A stretch of 64,000 nt of DNA, taken from contig NZ_SOHL01000025.1 of NCBI RefSeq assembly GCF_004403985.1, positions 62,568 to 126,567 of the forward strand. Direction: 5' to 3'. Made by a program: the position numbers and the translations under genes. Origin of the DNA: Cryobacterium gelidum. Its GTDB lineage: Bacteria > Actinomycetota > Actinomycetes > Actinomycetales > Microbacteriaceae. How positions within the stretch are numbered: position 1 is the stretch's first letter; each line of letters begins with the position of its first letter. The notes under the pieces are model-generated. The model saw only the letters and a list, made by a program, of their open reading frames with translations. It had not been told where the DNA came from and made no database searches. Of this stretch, positions 47,693 through 56,434 are shown piece after piece.

Positions 47693-49366
47693 TCAGGCCA
47701 GTGCCGACCGCAGGGTGTCGAGGCCAACGCCGCCGAGGTCGAGGGCACGCCGGTGAAAGTTTTTGATCGAGAAGTTTGCGCCCTCGCGGGCGGCGCACTC
47801 GTCGCGGAGTTGCTCCCAGATGCGCTGCCCCACCTTGTACGACGGAGCCTGGCCGGGCCAGCCGAGGTACCGGTTGACCTCGAACTTGACGAAGCTCGCG
47901 TTCATGTTGACGTTCCGGCCGAGAAAGTCGAAGGCGTACTCCGCGGTCCACGGGCCCGCACCGTCCGGCAGGGTCTTGCCCAGGTGCACGCCAATGTCGA
48001 GAACGACGCGCGCCGCGCGCATCCGCTGCCCGTCGAGCATGCCGAGACGGTTCGCCGGGTCGTCGAGATAACCGAGTTGCTCCATCAGGCGTTCGGCGTA
48101 GAGCGCCCAGCCCTCGGCGTGCCCCGACGTACCGGCTAGTTGGCGGCGCCAGGTGTTGAGCTTGGCCCGGTTGTACACGGCCTGGCCGATCTGCAGGTGA
48201 TGGCCGGGCACACCCTCGTGGTAGACGGTGGTCAGTTCTCGCCAGGTGTCGAATTCGGTCACGCCGACGGGCACCGACCACCACATGCGGCCGGGCCTGG
48301 TGAAATCATCGGTCGGGCCGGTGTAGTAGATGCCGCCCTCCTGCGTGGGGGCGATCATGCACTCGATCGTCTTGATCGCGTCGGGGATGTCGAACTGCGT
48401 TTCGGCCAGGTCTGCCACGGCCTTATCGCTGGTCTTCTGCATCCATTCCTGCAAAGCCTGGGTGCCGTGCAGCTTGCGGCTCGGATCCGTGTCCAGATAC
48501 GCGATCGCCTCGAGCACGCTCGCGCCCGGCTTGATCTGGTCGGCCACCTTCTCCTGCTCCCGGGTCATGCGGGCGAGCTCTTCGATGCCCCACTCGTAGG
48601 TTTCGTCGAGGTCGATCGTCGCCCCGAGGAAACGTCGGGAGGCGAGGGTATACAGATCGCGACCGATAGCGTCCTCGGACGTGGCTTTGCCCTCGAGTTC
48701 GGTTCTGAAAAAGGTCGCGAGTGTGTCGTAGGCGGCGGCTGAACGGCGGGCGCCGAGGCCCACGTCGTGCGCGAGAGAGATGGGCAGGGAGCCGTCGTCC
48801 AGGGCCGCGCTAGCAGCGAACTCAGCGAAGAACCCGTCCTGTGCGGCGTGGCGCTCGGCCTGGGCGAGTACCTCCCGCACCTGGCGGCGAGCCGGCGTCA
48901 CTCCGCGTTCGATGCCGAGTCGGAGGGTCGCGATGTACCCGTCGATGGCGGCCGGAAGATTACCCAACCGGGAGGAGATGTTGGCCCAGTCATCGACGGT
49001 CTTGGTGGGCATGAGGTCGAAGATCTCGCGAATCTCCTGCGCCGGCGACGCGATCACGTTGAGGTCGCGGAGCTGCAGCTGAGCGTCAGAGCTTTCAACG
49101 CTGAGTGACAACTCGTTGCGGAGGTCGGTCTGCGTGACGTCATCGACGCTGTCGACTGGCCGAGCGGCATCCAGCTGTGCGATCGTTTTTTTCGCCTCGT
49201 CGACGAAACGTTCGTGGCCGGCGGGCGAGTAATCACCGTAGCGGCCGTCACCCCCTGCGCGGCCGATGTACGTGCCCACCGTGGGGTCAAGCTCGACGAG
49301 GGTGTCAACCCACTCTTCGGCGATCTGGTCGATGGCCGTTGGAGTGCGCTGGGTGTCGTTTGTCAT
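47693..49366 (-). CDS. DUF885 family predicted metallohydrolase
   Basis: 557 aa from ATG 49366 (MTNDTQRTPTAIDQ). The HEGVPGHH motif (in TVYHEGVPGHHLQIGQ) is the zinc-site-like signature of the DUF885 family, and EGWALYAERLMEQLGY lies downstream. There is no signal peptide, so it is probably cytoplasmic. The family resembles M3-like peptidases, but no substrate is established. It sits between polA and rpsA on the same strand. Confidence 0.88.
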   Translation of the reverse strand: MTNDTQRTPTAIDQIAEEWVDTLVELDPTVGTYIGRAGGDGRYGDYSPAGHERFVDEAKKTIAQLDAARPVDSVDDVTQTDLRNELSLSVESSDAQLQLRDLNVIASPAQEIREIFDLMPTKTVDDWANISSRLGNLPAAIDGYIATLRLGIERGVTPARRQVREVLAQAERHAAQDGFFAEFAASAALDDGSLPISLAHDVGLGARRSAAAYDTLATFFRTELEGKATSEDAIGRDLYTLASRRFLGATIDLDETYEWGIEELARMTREQEKVADQIKPGASVLEAIAYLDTDPSRKLHGTQALQEWMQKTSDKAVADLAETQFDIPDAIKTIECMIAPTQEGGIYYTGPTDDFTRPGRMWWSVPVGVTEFDTWRELTTVYHEGVPGHHLQIGQAVYNRAKLNTWRRQLAGTSGHAEGWALYAERLMEQLGYLDDPANRLGMLDGQRMRAARVVLDIGVHLGKTLPDGAGPWTAEYAFDFLGRNVNMNASFVKFEVNRYLGWPGQAPSYKVGQRIWEQLRDECAAREGANFSIKNFHRRALDLGGVGLDTLRSALA

Positions 49367-49373
49367 GCTCCCG

Positions 49374-49379
49374 AGCCTA
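49374..49379 (-). promoter_or_regulatory. -10 element TAGGCT for the DUF885 gene
   Basis: On the minus strand TAGGCT, then 7 nt (CGGGAGC), then ATG at 49366. Confidence 0.45.
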
Positions 49380-49495
49380 AAACACGACAACTCGATGCGA
49401 GCCCCCCACTTGGGGAAATCGCCGGTCACCCGCCGATGATGCTCGCACCGCGATCAACGGAGCCTGATCAACGGCTCGCGATCAACGGCTCGCGA

Positions 49496-52177
49496 TCAGT
49501 GCGCCGCGACGTCCCAGTTCGGTCCTCGACCGATCTGTACCTCCAGGGGTACGAGCAGGTCGGCGGCCGATTCCATGTTGTGGGTAACCACCTGACGCAA
49601 ACCATCCCATTCGCCCGGGGCGACATCGAAGATCAATTCGTCGTGCACCTGCAGCAGCATGCGAGAGTCCATCGAGGCATCCGTCAGGTCGGCGGCGATA
49701 CCGTTCATCGCGATCTTCATGATGTCGGCCGCTGAACCCTGGATCGGCGCGTTGAGGGCCGCTCGTTCGGCGTTGTCGCGCAGCACCCGCTTGGGGCTGG
49801 CCAGGTCGGGGAATGGCCGGCGCCGGCCGAAGATGGTTTCGGTGTACCCGTCGACCTTGGCCTGCTCCACGACGTTGCGCAGGTAGTCGCGCACCGCGCC
49901 GAACCGCTCGAAGTAGTCGGTCATCAGCTGCTTGGCTTCCTTGGTGTCGATTCGCAGCTGGCGGGACAGCCCGAAGGCGCTGAGGCCGTAGGCCAGGCCG
50001 TAGCTCATGGCCTTGACCTTGCTGCGCATTTCACCGGTGACCTCGGCCGGATCGACACCGAAGATGCGCGAACCGACGAAACGGTGCAGGTCTTCGCCGG
50101 CGTTGAACGCCTCGATCAGGCCGGCATCTTCGGAGAGGTGCGCCATGATGCGCATCTCGATCTGCGAATAGTCGGCGGTGAGGAGGCCCTCACTCTGCGC
50201 GCCGGCTTGGAACGCCGCCCGGATGCGTCGGCCTTCCTCGGTGCGCACCGGGATGTTCTGCAGGTTCGGGTCGTTCGACGAGATGCGGCCGGTCGTGGTA
50301 CCGATCTGCACGTAGGTCGTGTGGATGCGCCCGGTGGTATCAATGGCCTTGTCGAGGGTCTCCACGATCTGGCGCAGCTTGGTGGCATCGCGGTGTTTGA
50401 GGAGCAGATCGAGAAACGGATGGGGGTTGCTGGCCTGCAAGTCGGCGAGAGCACCGGCATCCGTTGAAAAACCGGTCTTGTTCGCGCGGGTCTTGGGCAT
50501 TTCCAGCTGGTCGAAGAGCACGTTTTGCAGCTGCTTGGGTGAGCCGAGGTTGACCTCGCGGCCGATCTCGGCGTAGGCAGCGGCGGCGAGGCTCGCTGTG
50601 CTGGCGCCAAGCTCGGCGGACAGCTCGGCGAGTTGCTCGTGCGAGACGCTGACGCCGGCGAGCTCCATATCGGCGAGGGCCAGCAGGGTCGGCATCTCGA
50701 TGTCGATGAGCAATTTGAGGGAGCCGGGGTCGAGGGTGGTTTCGACGGCGGCGAACACGCGCAGGGTGTACCAGGCCTGCGCGGGCGCGCCGGCCTGCTT
50801 GGATTCATCGGGCACGAGCTGGTTGGGGTCGGCGACCGGCAGGGCTTCATCGAGGTAGCGCGACACGAGGTCGGCCAGGGATTTGTCTGGGCCGCCAGGG
50901 CGAATGAGCCAGGCACCGACCAGAGTGTCGAAGGCGAGGCCGTTGAAGGGCAGACCACTGCGCCGCAGCGCCTTCACCTGATGCTTGGCGTCGTTCAAAA
51001 TCTTGGGGGCATCACCGGCGAGCCAGGCCTCGAACGGGGCGTAGTCCATGCGGCCGGGCTGCCAGGACAGGTTGATCGTCTCGGTCGGGCTGGCCAGGCC
51101 GAAGCCGATCGCCCGTCCGTCTTGCACCTCGACGGTGAGACCGAGCCCGGCCGGGTTCGCCGCGATGGCGCGATCCAGCCAGGACTGGAGTTCTTCGTCG
51201 AGCAGATCCTGCGCGATGGGCGCCTGCACGGCCGGTACTTCGTAGATGACTGCAGCGGCAATGGCAGATGCCGCAGCTGCGGGTTCTTCACCGGCTAGTT
51301 TGAGCACCCGGTCGAGCAGGGTTTTGAACTCAAGGCGGGTGAAAATGTCTCGCACAGCCGCGGTGTTCATCGGCCCGCGTTCCAGCGCAGCGACCGCGAC
51401 GGGAAGCTCGAGGTCGGTGACGAGACGGTTGAGCCGGCGGTTGCGAATCGCGTTCTCTTTCTGCTCGCGGAGGTTGTTGCCGACGACGCCCTTGATCTCC
51501 TCGGCGTGTTCGAGGATGCCCGCGAGGCTGCCGTAGAGGCCGAGCCATTTCACGGCGGTCTTTTCGCCGACCTTGCTGATGCCGATCAGGTTGTCGCTGG
51601 TTTCGCCGACCAGGGCGGCGACGTCGGGGTACTGCTCGGGTTTGATGCCGTAACGTTCGAGCACCCGGGCCGGGTCGTAACGGGTGAGAGCCGACACGCC
51701 CTGGCTGGAGGGGTAGAGCAGCGTGACGGTCTCGTTGACCAGCTGGATGGCGTCACGGTCACCGGAGACGACGAGCACGTTGTAGCCGGCGGCGGTGCCC
51801 TCCACCGACAGGGTTGCGAGGATATCGTCCGCCTCGAAGTCTTCCTTGGTGATGGTCGTGATGTTCATCGCGGCGAGGGCTTCCTGCAGCAGGGGAATCT
51901 GGCCGAGGAACTCCGGCGGGGTCGCATTGCGCGTGCCCTTGTACTCGGGGTATTCCCGGGTGCGGAAGGAGGCGCGGGAGATGTCGAAGGCGACAGCGAG
52001 GTGGGTCGGCTTCTCGTTGCGCAGCAGGCTGAGCAGCATGGACAGAAAGCCGTGAATGGCGTTCGTGTGCTGCCCGGCATGGGTCTGGAAGCTGTCCACT
52101 GGCAGGGCGAAAAACGCCCGGAATGCCAGGGAATGGCCGTCGATGATCATCAGGGTAGGCTTTTCGGAGTCCAACAC
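49496..52177 (-). CDS. polA: DNA polymerase I
   Basis: 893 aa from GTG 52177. N-terminal 5'-3' nuclease (MIIDGHSLAFRAFFALP; VSGDRDAIQLV) to about residue 290, then a 3'-5' exonuclease-like domain lacking the D-x-E motif, then the polymerase with motif A TADYSQIEMRI, motif B RSKVKAMSYGLAYGLSAFG-like and motif C QVHDELIFDV. Proofreading is therefore probably absent, as in other actinobacterial PolA. It fills repair gaps and removes primers. A TAGGCT -10 lies 6 nt before the GTG. Confidence 0.97.
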   Translation of the reverse strand: MLDSEKPTLMIIDGHSLAFRAFFALPVDSFQTHAGQHTNAIHGFLSMLLSLLRNEKPTHLAVAFDISRASFRTREYPEYKGTRNATPPEFLGQIPLLQEALAAMNITTITKEDFEADDILATLSVEGTAAGYNVLVVSGDRDAIQLVNETVTLLYPSSQGVSALTRYDPARVLERYGIKPEQYPDVAALVGETSDNLIGISKVGEKTAVKWLGLYGSLAGILEHAEEIKGVVGNNLREQKENAIRNRRLNRLVTDLELPVAVAALERGPMNTAAVRDIFTRLEFKTLLDRVLKLAGEEPAAAASAIAAAVIYEVPAVQAPIAQDLLDEELQSWLDRAIAANPAGLGLTVEVQDGRAIGFGLASPTETINLSWQPGRMDYAPFEAWLAGDAPKILNDAKHQVKALRRSGLPFNGLAFDTLVGAWLIRPGGPDKSLADLVSRYLDEALPVADPNQLVPDESKQAGAPAQAWYTLRVFAAVETTLDPGSLKLLIDIEMPTLLALADMELAGVSVSHEQLAELSAELGASTASLAAAAYAEIGREVNLGSPKQLQNVLFDQLEMPKTRANKTGFSTDAGALADLQASNPHPFLDLLLKHRDATKLRQIVETLDKAIDTTGRIHTTYVQIGTTTGRISSNDPNLQNIPVRTEEGRRIRAAFQAGAQSEGLLTADYSQIEMRIMAHLSEDAGLIEAFNAGEDLHRFVGSRIFGVDPAEVTGEMRSKVKAMSYGLAYGLSAFGLSRQLRIDTKEAKQLMTDYFERFGAVRDYLRNVVEQAKVDGYTETIFGRRRPFPDLASPKRVLRDNAERAALNAPIQGSAADIMKIAMNGIAADLTDASMDSRMLLQVHDELIFDVAPGEWDGLRQVVTHNMESAADLLVPLEVQIGRGPNWDVAAH

Positions 52178-52183
52178 TCCCCC

Positions 52184-52189
52184 AGCCTA
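52184..52189 (-). promoter_or_regulatory. -10 element TAGGCT, leaderless polA promoter
   Basis: On the minus strand TAGGCT, then GGGGGA, then GTG at 52177. Confidence 0.55.
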
Positions 52190-52228
52190 CAAGTGTCTTC
52201 CTGCGTGGGCTCCCGACCAAAGGTGATC

Positions 52229-52654
52229 ATGTTCGATACGACTGACGAAGCACTCGCCTGGGTTCAGCAGCGCGGCGCTGGCGACCTGGCCGACAAGATG
52301 GGGCTGGAGTTCACCGAATTCAGCATTGACCGGGCCGTGGCACGAATGCCCGTGGCCGGTAACACGCAGCCAGCCATGCTCATGCACGGCGGCGCCTACG
52401 TCGTTCTCGGTGAGTCGCTCGGCTCAATGGCCGCGAATCTGCACGCCGGGCCGGGGAAACTCGCCGTGGGCATCGAGATCAACGCCTCGCACAACCGGTC
52501 AGCGACCTCCGGGTACGTCACCGGTGTCTGCACCCCGATTCACCTCGGCCGTACCCTTACCACGCACGAGATTGTGGTCACCGACGATGCCGGGCGGCGT
52601 TGCTCGACGATTCGCATCACGAACATCATCAAGGACCTGCCGCCGCGGGTCTAG
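52229..52654 (+). CDS. Hotdog-fold thioesterase (PaaI type)
   Basis: 141 aa from ATG 52229, with AAAGGTG upstream; the open frame reaches far back over polA but is a shadow there. MLMHGGAYVVLGESLGSMAAN is the hotdog helix motif, followed by GIEINASHNRS and GRTLTTHEIVV, as in PaaI/YdiI acyl-CoA thioesterases. Menaquinone-pathway DHNA-CoA thioesterase is a possible role, since actinobacterial respiration uses menaquinone, but other acyl-CoA substrates fit equally. Confidence 0.88.
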   Translation: MFDTTDEALAWVQQRGAGDLADKMGLEFTEFSIDRAVARMPVAGNTQPAMLMHGGAYVVLGESLGSMAANLHAGPGKLAVGIEINASHNRSATSGYVTGVCTPIHLGRTLTTHEIVVTDDAGRRCSTIRITNIIKDLPPRV

Positions 52655-52664
52655 GTCTGTCTGT

Positions 52665-55600
52665 TCAGGGTTCGGGCTCGACCAGGCTGATGAACGCACT
52701 CAGTTCGGCGACGCCGGCTGGAGTCACGGGTAGGTAGTCGGTCAGCGCGGGCGAATAGACCAGGTAGGCGGCCCATTTCGCCCGCGAGATGGCCACGTTG
52801 AGCCGGTTCTTCATGATGAGGAACGCCATGCCGCGGGGCGCGTCGTCGGCCGAGGACGCCGCGAGCGTGACGATGGCGACGGCGGCCTCCTGCCCTTGGA
52901 ACTTGTCGACCGTTCCCACGCGAACGTCACGGTAACCGGCGACGGCCAGGGCCTCTCGAACCAGCACCAGCTGGGCGTTGTACGGGGTCACGACGATGAC
53001 GTCGGCCTGGATCAGGGGGGTGTCGACCCGATGGGTGGTCGGGTCGGTCCACCGGCGGCCGAGTGCGCGCCGCACGAGTGACACGACAGCATCCGCTTCT
53101 TCGGAAGACGCGATCGCATTGCCGGTGTGCACGACGGGGACCATGTGTAGGCCGGGCGTGATGCCGACGAGTAGCCGGGTCGCGGTCATTGGGTCGGCAC
53201 GCAGCAGGCCGCCGTAGGACAGCCGGGAGACGGGCGCGGTGACGGCCGGATGCATACGCCGGCTCTCACTCAGGAAGTAGCCGAGGTCGGGCGACAGCAC
53301 GTCGTTTTCGGCCGCAATCCAGCCGAGCGCAGACTGGTCGATGGGCTCGGGGTGCGTGCCCTGGCTGACCTGCGGCAGCTGCTGCGGGTCGCCGAGCAGC
53401 AGCAGGTTACGTGCGCCGACGCTTGCCGCGATGGTCGAGGCGAGCGAAAACTGTCCAGCTTCGTCGACCACGAGCAGGTCGAGGCTATGGCGCGGGATGC
53501 GCGCCGGATTGCTGAAATCCCAAGCGGTGCCACCGAGGACGAATCCGGTGGCAGCGTGGTCGAGCGCGAACACCAGGTGTCCGTCTTTCGGCAGGGCTTT
53601 GTAGCTGGATTCGGCTTGGTCGGCACCGGTTTTCGGCACCTTGCCGACGAGCGCGGGGTCGAGGCCGGAGCCGACCACGGCATCCAGTAGATTCTCGACC
53701 ACCGCGTGCGACTGCGCCACCACGCCGATCTTCCAGCCGTGCTGGTGCACGAGCGCGGTGATGACGTGCGCGCCGAGATAGGTCTTGCCGGTGCCGGGCG
53801 GCCCTTGCACCGCGAGATACGAGTGGTCGAGGTCTCGCAGGCTCGCGATCACCGCGTCGACGGCCTGCCCGTCGGCCGGTCTTGGCGCAAGGTGGCCCGC
53901 ACGGGTGCGCGGCGGGGTGCGGCGCAGAATATCGACCATCGGGTCGCGCGGCCAGCCCGGCTGTGCGTCGACGAGGCTTGCGGCCCACTCATCGATGGCG
54001 GGTTTCTGCTGCATCGGTCGGGGTGGCGCGGCCGGTGCGAGCGCGCTCGGTCGATGGCTGTAGCGTGCAACGTCTTTCGGCAGCGTCTCTTCGACCAGGA
54101 TGCCACCGTCGTCGGCGACCTGGAGTACGTGCACGCTGCGATGGCTGCGTGCGCCCGCCGCAGTGTCGGTGTTCGCGAACGGCCCCGGGTATTCGTAGAG
54201 CAGGTACGGTCCGGCCTGGTCACCCGGCTTGATACTGCTGCCCGGAGCGAGCCGGCCGTGCAGCCAGAGGTGGCGACGGTCCACGCGCTGCTGGCCCTCA
54301 CGAAACCAGTCACGTTCCACGTCGACGCGCTCCACGACGAGCACGTCTCGGGTGTCCTGCCATTCGTCAATGGGATAGTCGAGCCGAAAATAGTGCCCCC
54401 ACCAGAAGCTCTTCTGCTCACGCCGGTGGTAGTCGATCGCGGCGGCGGCGAAGGCAGCCGCGGTCTGGTCGGCACTGCGCGGAGTGTGAGTGGTGCCCGC
54501 GGTGACGGTAGCGAAATCCAGCAGGGCGTCGCGCACGGGTGACGGTTCGAGCGTGTCGACCTTTGCTTCGATCGCTGTGTTTACCGAGCGGATGCCGGCT
54601 CCGTGGGCCAGCATGAGCAGCCAGTTGCGCAGGCGCAGCGTTGACACGCAGTCGTAGCGGTTGTAGTCGGCGATGGACTCGAGCATGCGCTGGGCTTTGG
54701 CCTGATGTCCGGGCGTGGCCTGGTCGCCGTGCGCGTGCAGGTCGCGGGCGGCGGCGTATTCGGTGATCGAATCAGCGGCGTTCGTGACGTCGCCGCCGCG
54801 CAGATCGGCGCCCATATAGAGCGGTTCAAGCTTCTTGATCGAGTACGAGCGCGACCCGACGCGCATGGTCTTGCGCACGAGCGGGTACAGGTCGACCAAC
54901 ACATTCTCCCGGAGCAGCTGGTCGATCTGGTCTTCGCCGACACCGTGCCGGGCAGCGAGGCTGAGCAGGTGGGTGCGTTCGTAGGCCGCGTAGTGGTAAA
55001 CATGCAGGCCCGGAAACCTCGCTCGACGCTCGGCGAGATAGGCCAGGAAGTTCATGAGAGCCTGTTTCTCGTCGCGCCAGGTGTGCGCCCAGAAGGCCCG
55101 GAAAGTCTCATCTGGGTCGACCAGGCCGAACAGGTAGTCGAGGCCCCACCGTGTGGCGCCACCGGGCGTGTCGGCCCCGGCCACGTCTCCCCCGGTCGCG
55201 ATTCCCCCGGTCGCGTCTCCCTCGGTATAGAGCGGATCCCCCTCGAAGTCAAAGAAGATATCGCCCGGGTTCGGTTCGGGGAGCACGGCCAGCGCAGCCG
55301 GGTTGTACAGGTCAACGGGCGGCGGCAGGGTGGACGTGGCCTGCAGCTGCAGCCGTGCTTGCGTGCGTAGGGCGCCGAGCGTGGAGTCGGAGATGCCGTC
55401 GCAACCCCCGGTGGTGGCGGCGAGTTCTTCGATGGTGCGGATGCCGGCGGCCGCCAGCCGGGCGCGTTGCGACAGCCGCAGACCGGCCACGAGAAGGGGA
55501 TCGCGGTGCTCCTGCACCTCCAGCTCGCAGGTGGCACAGCGCCCGCAGACCGTGTACCGCGCATCTCCCCACGCGACGGCAGCGTCATCGTCGAGGCGTT

Positions 55601-56306
55601 CCGTGATGATTCGTACCAGACGCTGTTTGCGTTTGCGGTACACCGGTCGAATTTCAGCGAGCCGGTGCACGCTCACCGAGCCGTCGCCGAGCAACAGTTC
55701 AACGATGTCGGCCGTCGGCACTTTGATGCGCTCCATCTGCTCGGCATAAGCGGCGAGCTGCAGCAGGGCTGTCACGCGGGCGTGCCGGGCGAGCTTGGTG
55801 TCTTGCAGCAGCCAGCTGCCATCGCTCTGGCGCACGATGAAGTCTGCGAATCCGACGAAGGCGATTGTGTCGTGGCCGCCTGTGCCGGTTGAATTGCGCG
55901 CACCGGTTGGATTGCCTGCACCGGTTGGATTGCCTGCACCGGTTGGACCGGCGGGGGTTGCCGCGCCGTAGTCAGAATCGAAGAACGTCGCCTGAAAGAT
56001 GACGTCGTGACCGATGGTGAAGGCCAGCCGTGTGTCTTCGGCTGCAGCGTCGAGGGCCGAGCGCGATATCTGTTCGGGCCGGGCAATCTCGATGACCGAC
56101 TGGCTCCTCTGGTAGCGTTCGAGCACCCGGTGCTCGTGCTCGTCTCCCAGGCGCGAGGTGCGCTCGAGCATAGCGTCGACCGGGTCGGGCACCGTAGGGA
56201 TGCGGCCGAGCCTGGCATCGATGCGGCGCAGGAAAGCAAACTCGCAGACGGATGCCGCGCTCAGGTCGCTCGCGCTCGTCACGACGCTGCCGTCCAGCAA
56301 AAACAT
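52665..56306 (-). CDS. RecB-like nuclease / RNase H-like exonuclease / SF1 helicase fusion (TM0106 family)
   Basis: 1213 aa from ATG 56306, with GAAGGG upstream. Domain 1 (~1-270): PD-(D/E)XK nuclease with ADF (D155), DTK (D169, K171) and QLAAY, plus C21 and C254/C257/C260, an arrangement like the Fe-S staple of AddB and Cas4. Domain 2 (~350-570): RNase_H_2/DnaQ-like fold with FFDFEGDP (D353, E355) and YNRYDC (D552). Domain 3 (~815-1213): helicase with Walker A GPPGTGKT, VVDEAGQ, GDPQQL, TVDKFQGQE and AISRAK. It matches the TM0106-type nuclease/helicase family; its role in DNA repair or defence is unproven. Two in-frame repeats add Gly-rich inserts. Confidence 0.88.
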   Translation of the reverse strand: MFLLDGSVVTSASDLSAASVCEFAFLRRIDARLGRIPTVPDPVDAMLERTSRLGDEHEHRVLERYQRSQSVIEIARPEQISRSALDAAAEDTRLAFTIGHDVIFQATFFDSDYGAATPAGPTGAGNPTGAGNPTGARNSTGTGGHDTIAFVGFADFIVRQSDGSWLLQDTKLARHARVTALLQLAAYAEQMERIKVPTADIVELLLGDGSVSVHRLAEIRPVYRKRKQRLVRIITERLDDDAAVAWGDARYTVCGRCATCELEVQEHRDPLLVAGLRLSQRARLAAAGIRTIEELAATTGGCDGISDSTLGALRTQARLQLQATSTLPPPVDLYNPAALAVLPEPNPGDIFFDFEGDPLYTEGDATGGIATGGDVAGADTPGGATRWGLDYLFGLVDPDETFRAFWAHTWRDEKQALMNFLAYLAERRARFPGLHVYHYAAYERTHLLSLAARHGVGEDQIDQLLRENVLVDLYPLVRKTMRVGSRSYSIKKLEPLYMGADLRGGDVTNAADSITEYAAARDLHAHGDQATPGHQAKAQRMLESIADYNRYDCVSTLRLRNWLLMLAHGAGIRSVNTAIEAKVDTLEPSPVRDALLDFATVTAGTTHTPRSADQTAAAFAAAAIDYHRREQKSFWWGHYFRLDYPIDEWQDTRDVLVVERVDVERDWFREGQQRVDRRHLWLHGRLAPGSSIKPGDQAGPYLLYEYPGPFANTDTAAGARSHRSVHVLQVADDGGILVEETLPKDVARYSHRPSALAPAAPPRPMQQKPAIDEWAASLVDAQPGWPRDPMVDILRRTPPRTRAGHLAPRPADGQAVDAVIASLRDLDHSYLAVQGPPGTGKTYLGAHVITALVHQHGWKIGVVAQSHAVVENLLDAVVGSGLDPALVGKVPKTGADQAESSYKALPKDGHLVFALDHAATGFVLGGTAWDFSNPARIPRHSLDLLVVDEAGQFSLASTIAASVGARNLLLLGDPQQLPQVSQGTHPEPIDQSALGWIAAENDVLSPDLGYFLSESRRMHPAVTAPVSRLSYGGLLRADPMTATRLLVGITPGLHMVPVVHTGNAIASSEEADAVVSLVRRALGRRWTDPTTHRVDTPLIQADVIVVTPYNAQLVLVREALAVAGYRDVRVGTVDKFQGQEAAVAIVTLAASSADDAPRGMAFLIMKNRLNVAISRAKWAAYLVYSPALTDYLPVTPAGVAELSAFISLVEPEP
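55165..55224. repeat. 15-bp in-frame minisatellite in the helicase gene
   Basis: Units of the form GTCGCGTCTCCCCCG at 55180, 55195 and 55210, with a degenerate copy before them. They encode the Gly/Ala/Thr-rich insert around residues 362-384, directly after the FDFEGDP motif. Confidence 0.75.
55883..55951. repeat. 18-bp in-frame minisatellite in the helicase gene
   Basis: Two identical 18-bp units (55901-55918 and 55919-55936) flanked by a degenerate and a partial unit. They encode repeats of six residues, AGNPTG, at about 121-140, between nuclease motifs. Confidence 0.85.
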
Positions 56307-56371
56307 TGGCTTGCCCTTCGTTGGTGTGAGCGTATCGGACGCCGCCGACACGCCGACCAGGAGAGCGAGGG

Positions 56372-56407
56372 GAAACAAAACGGCCCGGCAACATCTGCCG
56401 GGCCGTT
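56372..56407 (-). terminator. pdtaR rho-independent terminator
   Basis: 12-bp stem AACGGCCCGGCA / TGCCGGGCCGTT with a 5-nt loop, followed on the minus strand by TTTTGTTT. Confidence 0.9.
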
Positions 56408-56434
56408 CCGTGTAATTCTGAGGTATCGGTTGGG

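Noticed and set aside
51506-52228. Long plus-strand open frame ahead of the thioesterase
   Set aside because: It lies antisense to polA; only the part from 52229 has family motifs and a ribosome-binding site.
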